NCBI GenBank assembly: GCA_025449935.1
Contig: JANWIJ010000013.1
Coordinates: 1 to 64,000, forward strand
DNA length: 64,000 nt
Source of the DNA: Chitinophagaceae bacterium
GTDB taxonomy: Bacteria > Bacteroidota > Bacteroidia > Chitinophagales > Chitinophagaceae
Direction: 5' to 3'
The position numbers and the translations under genes were made by a program. The number at the start of each line of letters is the position of its first letter. Positions within the stretch are counted from its first letter, which is position 1. A model generated the notes under the pieces. The model was not told the origin of the DNA and searched no databases. It was given only the letters and a program-made list of their open reading frames with translations. Shown piece after piece: positions 35,179 to 43,482 of this stretch.

Positions 35179-35964
35179 ATGAATCTTTCTCTGGAAGGAA
35201 AAAATGCCGTCATTTGCGGAAGTACACAGGGAATCGGGCTGGCCATAGCCGAAGAATTGGCCCTGCTCGGCGCCAACTGCACATTGATCGCAAGAAATGA
35301 AGCAGCACTAAAGGCAGCCGTACATAGTTTGGATATCGCGCTCCGGCAACAACACCATTATCTCGTGGCTGATTTCAGCAAGCCTGCTGAAGTAAAAGCC
35401 GCGATTGAAGGACATGTGTCCGGAACCCCGGTCCATATTCTCATCAATAATACCGGGGGTCCTGCAGCCGGTCCTATCATCGAAGCCTCAGAAGAAGCAT
35501 TTACAGATACGTTTAGCCAGCACCTGGTCTGTAATCATATTCTGGCCAAAGCGGTTGTTCCTTCCATGAAGAAGGAAGGTTTCGGGCGTATCATTAATAT
35601 TATTTCGACATCAGTTAAAATCCCGCTGAAGAACCTCGGCGTGTCCAACACCATCCGGGGTGCGGTGGCCAGCTGGGCTAAGAGCATGGCGAATGAACTG
35701 GGGCAGTATAACATTACCGTGAACAATGTGTTGCCGGGGTTTACTTCTACCCAGCGTTTATCAACACTGATTGAGAATATCGCTAAAAAGGGAAACACGG
35801 TTGTGGATATTGTGGAAAAGAATATGATGGAAGAAGTGCCCATGAAACGTTTTGCCGATGCTGCAGAGGTGGCAGCCGTCGCGGCTTTCCTGGCTTCACC
35901 GGCCGCTTCTTATATAAACGGGGTCAGCATACCGGTAGATGGCGGAAGAACGGGAAGTATTTAG
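35179..35964 (+). CDS. Atypical SDR family protein (lacks YxxxK) in the kynurenine cluster
   Basis: 261 residues. SDR Rossmann fold with nucleotide motif GSTQGIGLAIAEEL (TGxxxGIG variant), INNTGGP in place of NNAG, and C-terminal SYINGVSIPVDGGRTGS. The usual catalytic YxxxK is replaced: aligning KAAV to RGAV, Tyr becomes Ser156 and Lys becomes Arg160 (SNTIR). This SNxxR pattern fits the divergent 'BKR-like' SDR subgroup annotated as not matching the catalytic tetrad. ATG 35179 is chosen because the SDR fold starts there; a longer reading overlaps haaO. It heads the plus-strand arm. I infer a role in kynurenine catabolism from place only. Confidence 0.85.
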   Translation: MNLSLEGKNAVICGSTQGIGLAIAEELALLGANCTLIARNEAALKAAVHSLDIALRQQHHYLVADFSKPAEVKAAIEGHVSGTPVHILINNTGGPAAGPIIEASEEAFTDTFSQHLVCNHILAKAVVPSMKKEGFGRIINIISTSVKIPLKNLGVSNTIRGAVASWAKSMANELGQYNITVNNVLPGFTSTQRLSTLIENIAKKGNTVVDIVEKNMMEEVPMKRFADAAEVAAVAAFLASPAASYINGVSIPVDGGRTGSI

Positions 35965-36056
35965 TTAATTTCAATTCTACTGAAGCTGAACGCCTTTTTA
36001 AATTTGTTTCCAAATCAACGAGACAGAACTCTAAATAGACAATTTTCTGACTGACC

Positions 36057-36080
36057 AATTAACTAATTAACCAATTAACT
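36057..36080 (+). repeat. Three tandem copies of the octamer AATTAACY
   Basis: AATTAACT, AATTAACC, AATTAACT in direct succession at 36057-36080, in the 133-base gap between the SDR and aldehyde dehydrogenase genes. It could be a binding site or a slippage product; it overlaps the upstream edge of the dehydrogenase reading frame. Confidence 0.55.
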
Positions 36081-36097
36081 TACAAATCCCATATCAT

Positions 36098-37531
36098 CTG
36101 GAGAATTACATTGGCGGAAATCTTATTGGTCCGTTAAGTGGAAATTTTATTGAGAATATCAACCCGGCAACTGGAGTGATGTCAGGCCAGGTTCCGGACA
36201 GCAATGAGAAAGACGTAAATATCGCTGTTGAAGCGGCTAAGAAAGCATTTACATCATGGAGTGTAACACCTGCTGAAGAACGCTTCAGAATTCTCAACCG
36301 GATTGCGGAACTGATTGATGCCAGCCTGGATGACCTGGCCCTGGCTGAAACCAACGATAATGGCAAGCCACTTTGGTTAAGCAGGAAGGTGGATATTCCA
36401 AGAGCGTCGGCAAACTTCCGTTTTTTTGCCACTGGAATCATGCACTTTGCCACGGAGAGCCATTCGATGGAAGACAAGGCTGTGAATTATACCTTACGCC
36501 AGCCTCTTGGTATTGTCGGTTGCATCTCTCCCTGGAATCTGCCTCTTTATTTATTCACCTGGAAGATCGCACCGGCACTGGCCGCCGGTAATTGTGTCAT
36601 TGCCAAGCCTTCAGAAGTTACACCGGTTACTGCCTTCCTGCTTTCAAAGATTTGCCAGGAGGCTGGTTTGCCGCCCGGCGTGCTGAATATTGTGCACGGT
36701 ACCGGGAATATAACCGGGGAGGCGATCGTTAAACACCCTGGGATTAAAGCCATTTCTTTTACCGGCAGTACAAGAGCCGGGGAAAGGATTGCTGCTATTG
36801 CTGCACCCAAATTCAAAAAACTTTCCCTGGAGCTTGGCGGAAAAAACCCCAATATCATTTTTGCGGATTGTGATTGGGAAAATATGATGCGAACTTCCAT
36901 TCAATCTTCTTTTTCCAACCAGGGAGAAATATGTTTATGCGGCAGCCGCATCCTGGTGGAAGAAAGTATATATGAAAAATTCAAAACTGAATTCGTTGAA
37001 AGGACAAAAGCATTAACCGTGGCCGACCCGCTGGAAGAAAATACCAGGCAGGGGGCAATCGTCAGTAAAGTACATTTTGATAAGATCATGCGCTGTATTG
37101 ATACAGCCAGGCAGGAGGGAGGAAGGATCCTGTGCGGCGGGCATTCGGTCAGGCCCGAAGGACGATGTGCCAATGGATATTTCATTCAACCCACCGTTAT
37201 TGAAGGGTTGGGTCCCGAATGTCATACCAACCAGGAAGAAGTTTTTGGGCCCGTTGTTACGTTGCAATCTTTCAGGACTGAAGATGAAGCGCTGCACCTG
37301 GCAAATGCTACACAGTATGGCTTGTCGGCAACTATCTGGACGCAGGATATATCAAAAGCAAACCGCGTGGCAGCAAAAGTTGAAAGTGGGATCATCTGGA
37401 TCAATTGCTGGCTGCTTCGGGACTTGCGGACTCCGTTCGGGGGAATGAAAAGCAGCGGGGTGGGCAGGGAAGGCGGCTGGGAGGCATTGCGGTTTTTTAC
37501 AGAAGCAAAGAATATTTGTGTACAATTATAA
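36098..37531 (+). CDS. 2-Aminomuconate 6-semialdehyde dehydrogenase (ALDH family); start codon non-standard
   Basis: About 477 residues if started at CTG 36098. The frame is open from 36071; homology to aldehyde dehydrogenases begins at once (LENYIGGNLIGP, INPATG), but no ATG, GTG or TTG occurs before GTG 36176/ATG 36179, which would cut off the first ~27 residues. Catalytic Cys about 279 (GEICLCGSRI), Glu about 245 (LELGGKNP), and FTGSTRAG for NAD binding are present. It would oxidise 2-aminomuconate semialdehyde from ACMSD. RidA follows after two bases. Either a rare start (CTG, ATC or ATT) is used, or the shorter protein is made. Confidence 0.85.
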   Translation: MENYIGGNLIGPLSGNFIENINPATGVMSGQVPDSNEKDVNIAVEAAKKAFTSWSVTPAEERFRILNRIAELIDASLDDLALAETNDNGKPLWLSRKVDIPRASANFRFFATGIMHFATESHSMEDKAVNYTLRQPLGIVGCISPWNLPLYLFTWKIAPALAAGNCVIAKPSEVTPVTAFLLSKICQEAGLPPGVLNIVHGTGNITGEAIVKHPGIKAISFTGSTRAGERIAAIAAPKFKKLSLELGGKNPNIIFADCDWENMMRTSIQSSFSNQGEICLCGSRILVEESIYEKFKTEFVERTKALTVADPLEENTRQGAIVSKVHFDKIMRCIDTARQEGGRILCGGHSVRPEGRCANGYFIQPTVIEGLGPECHTNQEEVFGPVVTLQSFRTEDEALHLANATQYGLSATIWTQDISKANRVAAKVESGIIWINCWLLRDLRTPFGGMKSSGVGREGGWEALRFFTEAKNICVQL

Positions 37532-37533
37532 TT

Positions 37534-37947
37534 ATGCCGGACATTATTCATACTGACAATGCTTCCAAACCACTGGGTGCTTACCCGCATGCCAGGAAGG
37601 TGGGGAATCTTTTATTCCTGTCGGGTATCGGCCCCCGCAACCCAAAGGATAATTCAATTCCCGGGCTGGAACTGGATGGCGCGGGGAATATTGTGAAATA
37701 TGATATTGAAGCGGAATGTCACTCCGTATTTGCCAACGTGAAAGCTGTGCTCGAAGCCAGTGGCAGCAGTTGGGATAAGATCATTGATGTGACCGTATTC
37801 CTGACCAATATGAAAAAAGATTTTCCTGTATATAATAAAGTATATGCAGAATATTTTACACCGGTGCAGGCTTGCCGGACGACCGTAGAAGTAAAGAGCC
37901 TTCCAACTCCAATTGCGATTGAATTAAAAGTAATAGCAACGGTCTGA
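37534..37947 (+). CDS. RidA-family 2-aminomuconate deaminase
   Basis: 137 residues, YjgF/RidA fold: SGIGPRNP near the N-terminus and a C-terminal ACRTTVEVKSLPTPIAIELKVIA strand with the conserved Arg of CRTTVEV. RidA homologues in nba/amn clusters are 2-aminomuconate deaminases; the place directly after the semialdehyde dehydrogenase supports this. Product would be 4-oxalocrotonate plus ammonia. ATG at 37534, two bases after the ALDH stop, so translational coupling is likely. kynU begins 37 bases later. Confidence 0.9.
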   Translation: MPDIIHTDNASKPLGAYPHARKVGNLLFLSGIGPRNPKDNSIPGLELDGAGNIVKYDIEAECHSVFANVKAVLEASGSSWDKIIDVTVFLTNMKKDFPVYNKVYAEYFTPVQACRTTVEVKSLPTPIAIELKVIATV

Positions 37948-37984
37948 ACCATGATTGATGGCATTTTAATGAGTAAGCGGAAAT

Positions 37985-39259
37985 ATGGAATATAGAAATA
38001 CGCCTGACTTTGCAAGAGAATTAGACGCCAGGGATTTACTTAAGGGTTACCGGAAGAAGTTTTTCATTCCGCAGCACGATGGTAAAGATGCTGTCTATTT
38101 CACCGGTAACTCTCTCGGGCTGCAGGCCAGGACAACTTCCCGATATGTACAGCAGGAATTGGATGATTGGGCACGGTTGGGGGTGGAAGGGCATTTTCTG
38201 GCTAAAAATCCCTGGCTGCCTTATCATGAAATTTTTCCCGGCCAGTTGTCAAAGATCGTTGGGTGTCATGAGAATGAAGTGGTGGTCATGAACCAGCTAA
38301 CGGTGAACCTTCATTTGCTGATGGTGAGCTTTTATCGCCCAAACAAGCAGCGCTATAAAATAATTTGTGAGGCCAAAGCATTTCCTTCTGACCAGTATGC
38401 ATTTGAATCCCAGGCCAGGTATCATGGTTTTGCTCCCGCGGACGCTGTTATTGAAGTGCATCCCCGGGATGGCGGGCATACACTGAGAACGGAAGATATC
38501 CTGTCCACCATCAAACAGCATGGTGACAGCATAGCAGTCGTATTATTTGGCGGTGTTAATTATTACACCGGGCAATTGTTTGATATGAAATCCATTACGG
38601 CAGCAGCACATGCAGTGGGCGCCTATGCCGGTTTTGACCTGGCCCATGCAGCCGGTAACGTGGAATTGCACCTGCATGAATGGGATGTAGATTTTGCCTG
38701 CTGGTGTTCTTATAAATACCTGAATTCAGGACCCGGGGGTGTAGCCGGCGTATACATTCATGAAAGACATTCTGTCAATAAGGAGTTGCCAAGATTTGCA
38801 GGCTGGTGGGGTCATACCAAAGAAACCCGTTTTCAAATGGAAAAAGGTTTTGAACCGATACCAACTGCGGAAGGCTGGCAATTGAGTAATGCCCCTGTAT
38901 TGTCCATGGCGGCCCATAAAGCCTCGCTTGACATTTTTGAGGAAGCAGGAATAAGTAACTTGCATGAAAAGCGAAAACGATTATCGGGTTACCTGCACTT
39001 TATTTTGGATGATATCAATGGCCGCCAGGAAAAAAAAGTGGTGGAGGTCATCACTCCTGCCAATGAAAGTGAAAGAGGGTGCCAGGTATCTATGCTGATG
39101 CTGAAAAGGGGAAAAGAAATATTTACTGAATTATCAAAGCAGGGGGTCATTGCTGACTGGCGCGAACCCAATGTGATCCGGGTGGCCCCTGTGCCTTTGT
39201 ATAATTCTTTTGAAGATGTCTGGCGGTTTGGACAAATTATTGAAAGTACTTTGCAATAA
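37985..39259 (+). CDS. kynU: Kynureninase
   Basis: 424 residues, PLP fold type I. The PLP lysine is Lys244 in SYKYLNSGPGG; FTGNSLGLQ at the start, FDLAHAAGNVELHLHEWDVDFACW and GWWGHTKETRFQM are all kynureninase blocks. It cleaves 3-hydroxykynurenine to 3-hydroxyanthranilate and alanine, the substrate for HAAO encoded on the other arm. Part of the plus-strand arm between the RidA and small membrane protein genes. Confidence 0.98.
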   Translation: MEYRNTPDFARELDARDLLKGYRKKFFIPQHDGKDAVYFTGNSLGLQARTTSRYVQQELDDWARLGVEGHFLAKNPWLPYHEIFPGQLSKIVGCHENEVVVMNQLTVNLHLLMVSFYRPNKQRYKIICEAKAFPSDQYAFESQARYHGFAPADAVIEVHPRDGGHTLRTEDILSTIKQHGDSIAVVLFGGVNYYTGQLFDMKSITAAAHAVGAYAGFDLAHAAGNVELHLHEWDVDFACWCSYKYLNSGPGGVAGVYIHERHSVNKELPRFAGWWGHTKETRFQMEKGFEPIPTAEGWQLSNAPVLSMAAHKASLDIFEEAGISNLHEKRKRLSGYLHFILDDINGRQEKKVVEVITPANESERGCQVSMLMLKRGKEIFTELSKQGVIADWREPNVIRVAPVPLYNSFEDVWRFGQIIESTLQ

Positions 39260-39280
39260 TAACCAGGTCAAAGAAAAGCA

Positions 39281-39697
39281 ATGATTGAAAAATACCTTTG
39301 GATCAGCGGCTCCTCCATTTTTTTAATCCTGGCAACCATTCATTTGTACTATACTTTTTTCACCAATAAATTTTCGGTTCGCGACCGGAACACTGAACAA
39401 ATGATGAAGAAAGCCTACCCGGTCCTGACAAAACAGACCACCATGTGGAAAGCCTGGCTGGGATTTAATGCCAGTCATAGTGCCGGGGGTATATTTTTTG
39501 GCGCGATCAATTTGGTTTTTGCATGGAGTTATTTTGATTTATTGAAAAGCTCAGCCCTGTTGCTCCTGTTTACCTGTTTGACCAGTTTTTTTTATCTTTT
39601 TCTGGGATTTAAGTATTGGTTTGATATACCCCGTACCGGGATTTTAATTTCGTCTGGCTGTTTTGCGGCGGCCACGGTAATAATCTTTATGAAATGA
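39281..39697 (+). CDS. Small four-helix integral membrane protein in the kynurenine operon
   Basis: 138 residues with four hydrophobic helices (about 5-27, 66-86, 90-114, 118-137) and a conserved-looking NASHSAGGIFFGAINL at the start of the second. I do not recognise a function; similar small four-helix proteins occur in Bacteroidota and Leptospira. It overlaps kmo by four bases (39694-39697), so the two are translationally coupled. Possible roles: membrane partner of the monooxygenase or a small transporter, both speculative. Confidence 0.8.
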   Translation: MIEKYLWISGSSIFLILATIHLYYTFFTNKFSVRDRNTEQMMKKAYPVLTKQTTMWKAWLGFNASHSAGGIFFGAINLVFAWSYFDLLKSSALLLLFTCLTSFFYLFLGFKYWFDIPRTGILISSGCFAAATVIIFMK

Positions 39698-41046
39698 AAA
39701 AGAATGTTACGATAATCGGTGCCGGGCTGGTGGGATCGTTGCTTTCCATTTACCTGTCCAAAAGAGGCTATAAGGTGAACCTGTTTGAGCGGCGGGGCGA
39801 TATGAGGAAAGAAACCATGAGCGCAGGCCGCTCCATTAACCTGGCATTAAGTGACCGGGGACTGCTGGCATTGGAGAAGGTGGGCCTGGCAGAAGAAATA
39901 AGAAAGATCTCCATTCCAATGCATGGCCGTTATATACACAACCTGGACGGGACCACGGCCTTTCAACGCTATGGAAAGGAAGGACAATATATTAATTCGG
40001 TTTCAAGGGCTACACTGAACATGAAACTGATGGACCTTGCGGAACAGCATGGGGCGGGAATTTATTTCAATCATAAATGCACGGCGATTGACTGGAAGAA
40101 GAATATTATCACTTTCGAACTTCCCGGCTCTGAACTGCAGACTCAACCCGCCGAACTTATTTTTGGCTCCGACGGAGCTTTCTCGGCTGCCAGGTTGCAA
40201 CACCAGTTACAGCATGATAAATTCGACTACCAGCAACATTATATTGACTGCGGGTATAAAGAGCTAACCATTCCTCCGACCCCTTCCGGCGACTTTGCGA
40301 TGGAAGTAAACGCACTGCATATCTGGCCCAGGAAGGATTATATGCTGATTGCCTTACCGAACCTTGACAGGACTTTTACCTGCACCCTGTTTTTCCCATT
40401 TGAAGGGCGGGCATCCTTTTCAAACCTGGATACTAAAGAGAGCGTGAAAGGTTTTTTCGAGAAAACATTTCCCGATGCGGTTCCGCTGATGCCAAACTAT
40501 ATACAGGAGTTCTTTTCCAATCCTGCATCATCGTTGGTTACAGTTAAATGTTACCCGTGGGTACGGGAGGATAAGTTCGCATTGATCGGTGATGCGGCTC
40601 ACGCCATCGTCCCGTTTTTTGGACAGGGTATGAATTGCGGGTTCGAAGATTGCCGGGTACTCGATGAATTGATTGAACAGCATGCAGACGACTGGAATAC
40701 CATACTGGGGAAATACCAGGCCACCCGTAAACCTGACGCAGATGCTATAGCCGACCTGGCTGTCAATAATTTTATTGAAATGCGGGAAAAAACAGCTGAC
40801 CCGAAATTCTTATTGCAAAAGAAAATTGAAGCAAGGCTTCATGAAAAGTACCCGGGCAAATGGATCCCCGCTTACTCGCAGGTCACGTTTAGTCCTTATA
40901 TCAGGTATTCAGAAGCATTGCAGCGTGGGCAGAGGCAGGAGAGCATCATGCAGGAAGTAATGCAATTGCCCGATATTGAACAGATCTGGCAGGCGGAAGA
41001 AATTGAACACTGGATCATCTCGAAAGTTCAAAACAGGCCAATCTGA
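39694..41046 (+). CDS. kmo: Kynurenine 3-monooxygenase
   Basis: 450 residues. FAD-binding motif VTIIGAGLVGSLLSIYLSKRG, then AGRSINLALSDRG, the NADPH/FAD GSDGAFSA motif, and ALIGDAAHAIVPFFGQGMNCGFEDC (second FAD motif). It hydroxylates kynurenine to 3-hydroxykynurenine with O2 and NADPH. The C-terminal end has no membrane helix, unlike the eukaryotic enzyme. Genes for tryptophan dioxygenase and kynurenine formamidase, which would feed it, are not in the window. Confidence 0.97.
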   Translation: MKKNVTIIGAGLVGSLLSIYLSKRGYKVNLFERRGDMRKETMSAGRSINLALSDRGLLALEKVGLAEEIRKISIPMHGRYIHNLDGTTAFQRYGKEGQYINSVSRATLNMKLMDLAEQHGAGIYFNHKCTAIDWKKNIITFELPGSELQTQPAELIFGSDGAFSAARLQHQLQHDKFDYQQHYIDCGYKELTIPPTPSGDFAMEVNALHIWPRKDYMLIALPNLDRTFTCTLFFPFEGRASFSNLDTKESVKGFFEKTFPDAVPLMPNYIQEFFSNPASSLVTVKCYPWVREDKFALIGDAAHAIVPFFGQGMNCGFEDCRVLDELIEQHADDWNTILGKYQATRKPDADAIADLAVNNFIEMREKTADPKFLLQKKIEARLHEKYPGKWIPAYSQVTFSPYIRYSEALQRGQRQESIMQEVMQLPDIEQIWQAEEIEHWIISKVQNRPI

Positions 41047-41060
41047 TTACCTTCGCACAC

Positions 41061-41864
41061 ATGACCCGTCAGCAACTCGTTGAACAGATTTTTTTAAAAC
41101 AATCCTATCTCTGCGTTGGTCTCGATACCGACCAGGCAATAATCCCTAAACAGCTTTTATCAGAAGCTGACCCGGTTTTTTCTTTTAACAAGGCGATTAT
41201 TGATGCGACAAAAGACCTCTGTGTTGGCTATAAAATCAATACGGCTTTTTACGAAGCGTCAGGTGCAAAAGGCTGGGAAGCGATGGAGAAAACGGTGCAT
41301 TATATTGGCAGCGAACATTTCAAAATCGCCGATGCCAAGCGGGGAGATATTGGGAATACTTCCCACCAGTATGCCAAAGCATTTTTTGAATCGATGCCTT
41401 TTGATGCGGTTACCGTTGCCCCTTATATGGGAGAAGACAGTATCAGGCCGTTCCTGGAATATGCGGGTAAATGGGCGATAGTGCTGGGCTTAACGTCTAA
41501 CCGGGGAGCCCACGATTTTGAATTGCAGCAGGCGGGTGGTGGATTGTTGTATGAAAAGGTTTTACAAACTGTATCTGGCTGGGGTAGCCCTGAAAATTTA
41601 ATGTTCGTGGTGGGGGCCACACAGCCACAAGAGTTTGCCAATATCAGGAAAATAGCACCAGGGCATTTTTACCTGGTTCCCGGAGTTGGAGCACAGGGAG
41701 GGAGTTTAAAAGAAATATCCGGGAAAGCCATGACCAGGGACTGCGGCATTTTGGTAAATGTCAGCCGGGCTGTTATTTATGCTTCGGGTGCCGGGGATTT
41801 TGCTGATGCGGCCCGGAAAATTTCCATGGAATATCATGAAGAAATGAAAATGTACCTTCCTTAA
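41061..41864 (+). CDS. pyrF: Orotidine 5'-phosphate decarboxylase
   Basis: 267 residues, the longer class-II type. Makes UMP. Motifs: LCVGLDTD at the start, FKIADAKRGDIGNTS (catalytic Lys/Asp), and VPGVGAQGG near the C-terminus. ATG 41061 is 14 bases after kmo; a near-match box TACCTTCG (41048-41055) is five bases before the start, so it may have its own promoter although it follows the kynurenine operon. Unrelated in function to that operon. Confidence 0.97.
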   Translation: MTRQQLVEQIFLKQSYLCVGLDTDQAIIPKQLLSEADPVFSFNKAIIDATKDLCVGYKINTAFYEASGAKGWEAMEKTVHYIGSEHFKIADAKRGDIGNTSHQYAKAFFESMPFDAVTVAPYMGEDSIRPFLEYAGKWAIVLGLTSNRGAHDFELQQAGGGLLYEKVLQTVSGWGSPENLMFVVGATQPQEFANIRKIAPGHFYLVPGVGAQGGSLKEISGKAMTRDCGILVNVSRAVIYASGAGDFADAARKISMEYHEEMKMYLP

Positions 41865-41867
41865 ATG

Positions 41868-41896
41868 AAAAAAGGTGGCCTGGTTAAGGACCACCT
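41868..41896 (-). terminator. Rho-independent terminator for the sigma/anti-sigma operon
   Basis: Read on the minus strand: AGGTGG-(T)-CCT stem pairing with AGG-CCACCT, loop TAACC, followed directly by six T (41868-41873). The T-run favours the minus-strand transcript; on the plus strand, after pyrF, the same hairpin is followed only by CTTCC. Confidence 0.7.
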
Positions 41897-41918
41897 CTTC
41901 CTGGAATTCATGGCTATA

Positions 41919-42920
41919 CTAAATCTTCGTTGTTTTTGTCTTTGCTTTCTTTTTCTCTGTCATATCTACCTGCATGTTATGCCCGGCAATGATCTCTCCA
42001 AAGCTTGATTCAATCTTTAGTTTTGAACTGCCGCTGCCGGAAGTTCCTGTGTAACGTTGATTGAATTTTGGACCATACCCGTCATTGTCCCCGCCCTGTT
42101 TCTTGATCGCGAACGCGGTCTCATTCGAAAAACTTCCGTGAGATGTGGATATGTCATAGGTAGCCGATAGATTTTTATCGAGGTCCAGGTACACGGCTGA
42201 ATAGGAATTATGAATGTCCAGATTCTTTGCGTCGTTGTCGATAGTAAGTTTCACTTTGGAAAATTCAAGATCGGATCTTACATCACCACTGAGCTTATTC
42301 ACTGTTCCGTTTGAAAACTTGATGGTGAGTTTTCCCCCATTGATATGTGCAATATCAGCTTGCCCGAACTCAACAGTTACTTCCCTGGCATGGCTGAGCT
42401 TGCCGGCTGTGAGAGAGCCGAATTTACTTTCCAGCTCAGCTTCACCGCGATAATCTGGAACGATCATTTTTCCAAACTGGTTTTCCGCTTTAAGCGCATT
42501 GCCGGCAGGGAGGTAGACCAGGTAATTGATCTCCATTCCTTCATTCCGGTGTTCTTTTTTATCGCTCTTATCCGCATGTTTTTTCTCATCGGCAAATTCT
42601 GTTTTAAAGAAGACCGTGTTACCCTCTTTTCCATCGGAAATGGAGATCCGGTTCACGATATCCTGCGCCCGCTGCTCTTCGTCAGATTTTCCCGTAATAC
42701 TTACATCTACTTTGATCTCGTTCTTTTCCCAGGTTACCAGTTTCATTTCACCGAATTGGTTGCTGAGGCTTACTTTGTCGCTGCTCCCAAGCGGGTATGA
42801 TTTAGAAAATGATTTGGCCTTTTTGAATTTAGGCTCGGTTTTTTCCTTTTCCTGTGCAAAAGTCAGCGTAAAGCTTAACAGGCCGGCTGCGAGGAAGGCA
42901 GCATTAAATATTCTTTTCAT
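41919..42920 (-). CDS. Secreted DUF4097-like beta-repeat protein
   Basis: 333 residues with a signal peptide (to FAQ, about 23). The mature part repeats short strands with a phenylalanine-glycine turn (NQFGEMKLVTW, ENQFGKMIVPDY, ESKFGSLTAG, SSFGEIIAG), the look of DUF4097-type putative adhesins with a beta-helix. Such proteins are often encoded after ECF sigma/anti-sigma genes in Bacteroidota and are likely targets or sensors of that system. The start overlaps the end of the anti-sigma gene by 17 bases. Cell-envelope location inferred. Confidence 0.8.
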   Translation of the reverse strand: MKRIFNAAFLAAGLLSFTLTFAQEKEKTEPKFKKAKSFSKSYPLGSSDKVSLSNQFGEMKLVTWEKNEIKVDVSITGKSDEEQRAQDIVNRISISDGKEGNTVFFKTEFADEKKHADKSDKKEHRNEGMEINYLVYLPAGNALKAENQFGKMIVPDYRGEAELESKFGSLTAGKLSHAREVTVEFGQADIAHINGGKLTIKFSNGTVNKLSGDVRSDLEFSKVKLTIDNDAKNLDIHNSYSAVYLDLDKNLSATYDISTSHGSFSNETAFAIKKQGGDNDGYGPKFNQRYTGTSGSGSSKLKIESSFGEIIAGHNMQVDMTEKKKAKTKTTKI

Positions 42921-43482
42921 GGTTTTTACTTTTTTGTTTTATTTCTTTAATGATCAGCAGTTGCCTGTTCAGTAAGTCGCTCTGCAGTTGCAAATTCTGA
43001 ATCATGGCTTCCAGGAGCATTTCCCGGTTAGGGTTTTCTGCCAGGGTTATTTTGAGTGACTGGTACGAGCTATCCAACTGGTTAATATCGCCTGCAAACT
43101 GCCGGTACAATTGCGGGTACACTTTTTCCAGTTGTTTCAATTCACTTTGTTTTAATCCAATTAAGTTTTTGAAATGATAGATCTGTTTTGCATAAACCGG
43201 GTCACTGATACCGTTTGTTTCATTGTTGAAGTCGGGTATTTCTTTGGCAATATCCCCGGCCGTATCATTTTTGCCAGGCCAGGTAAAATAGGCGATCCCC
43301 GCTACAAGAATCAGCATGGCGGCAGCAGCAACCCATTTTAACAGGGGGGAACTCATTCTTTTTATTCTCCCGCTCCCGGACAATCCAAGCTGTAATTTTT
43401 TGAATAGCCGCGGATCAGGTTCAGCGGTATCAAAGGATTTCCTGTTTTCGTCAATAAACTGTTTTAGTTTGTCACTCATCAT
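42904..43482 (-). CDS. Putative anti-sigma factor, single membrane helix
   Basis: 192 residues. N-terminal ~45 residues are cytoplasmic and charged, one membrane helix lies at about 49-67 (LLKWVAAAAMLILVAGIAYF), and the periplasmic part is helical. No zinc-binding HxxxCxxC motif is seen. Its start overlaps the sigma gene by 11 bases and its end overlaps the DUF4097-like gene, so the three form one tight operon. The call as anti-sigma rests on this arrangement and topology. Confidence 0.7.
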   Translation of the reverse strand: MMSDKLKQFIDENRKSFDTAEPDPRLFKKLQLGLSGSGRIKRMSSPLLKWVAAAAMLILVAGIAYFTWPGKNDTAGDIAKEIPDFNNETNGISDPVYAKQIYHFKNLIGLKQSELKQLEKVYPQLYRQFAGDINQLDSSYQSLKITLAENPNREMLLEAMIQNLQLQSDLLNRQLLIIKEIKQKSKNHEKNI

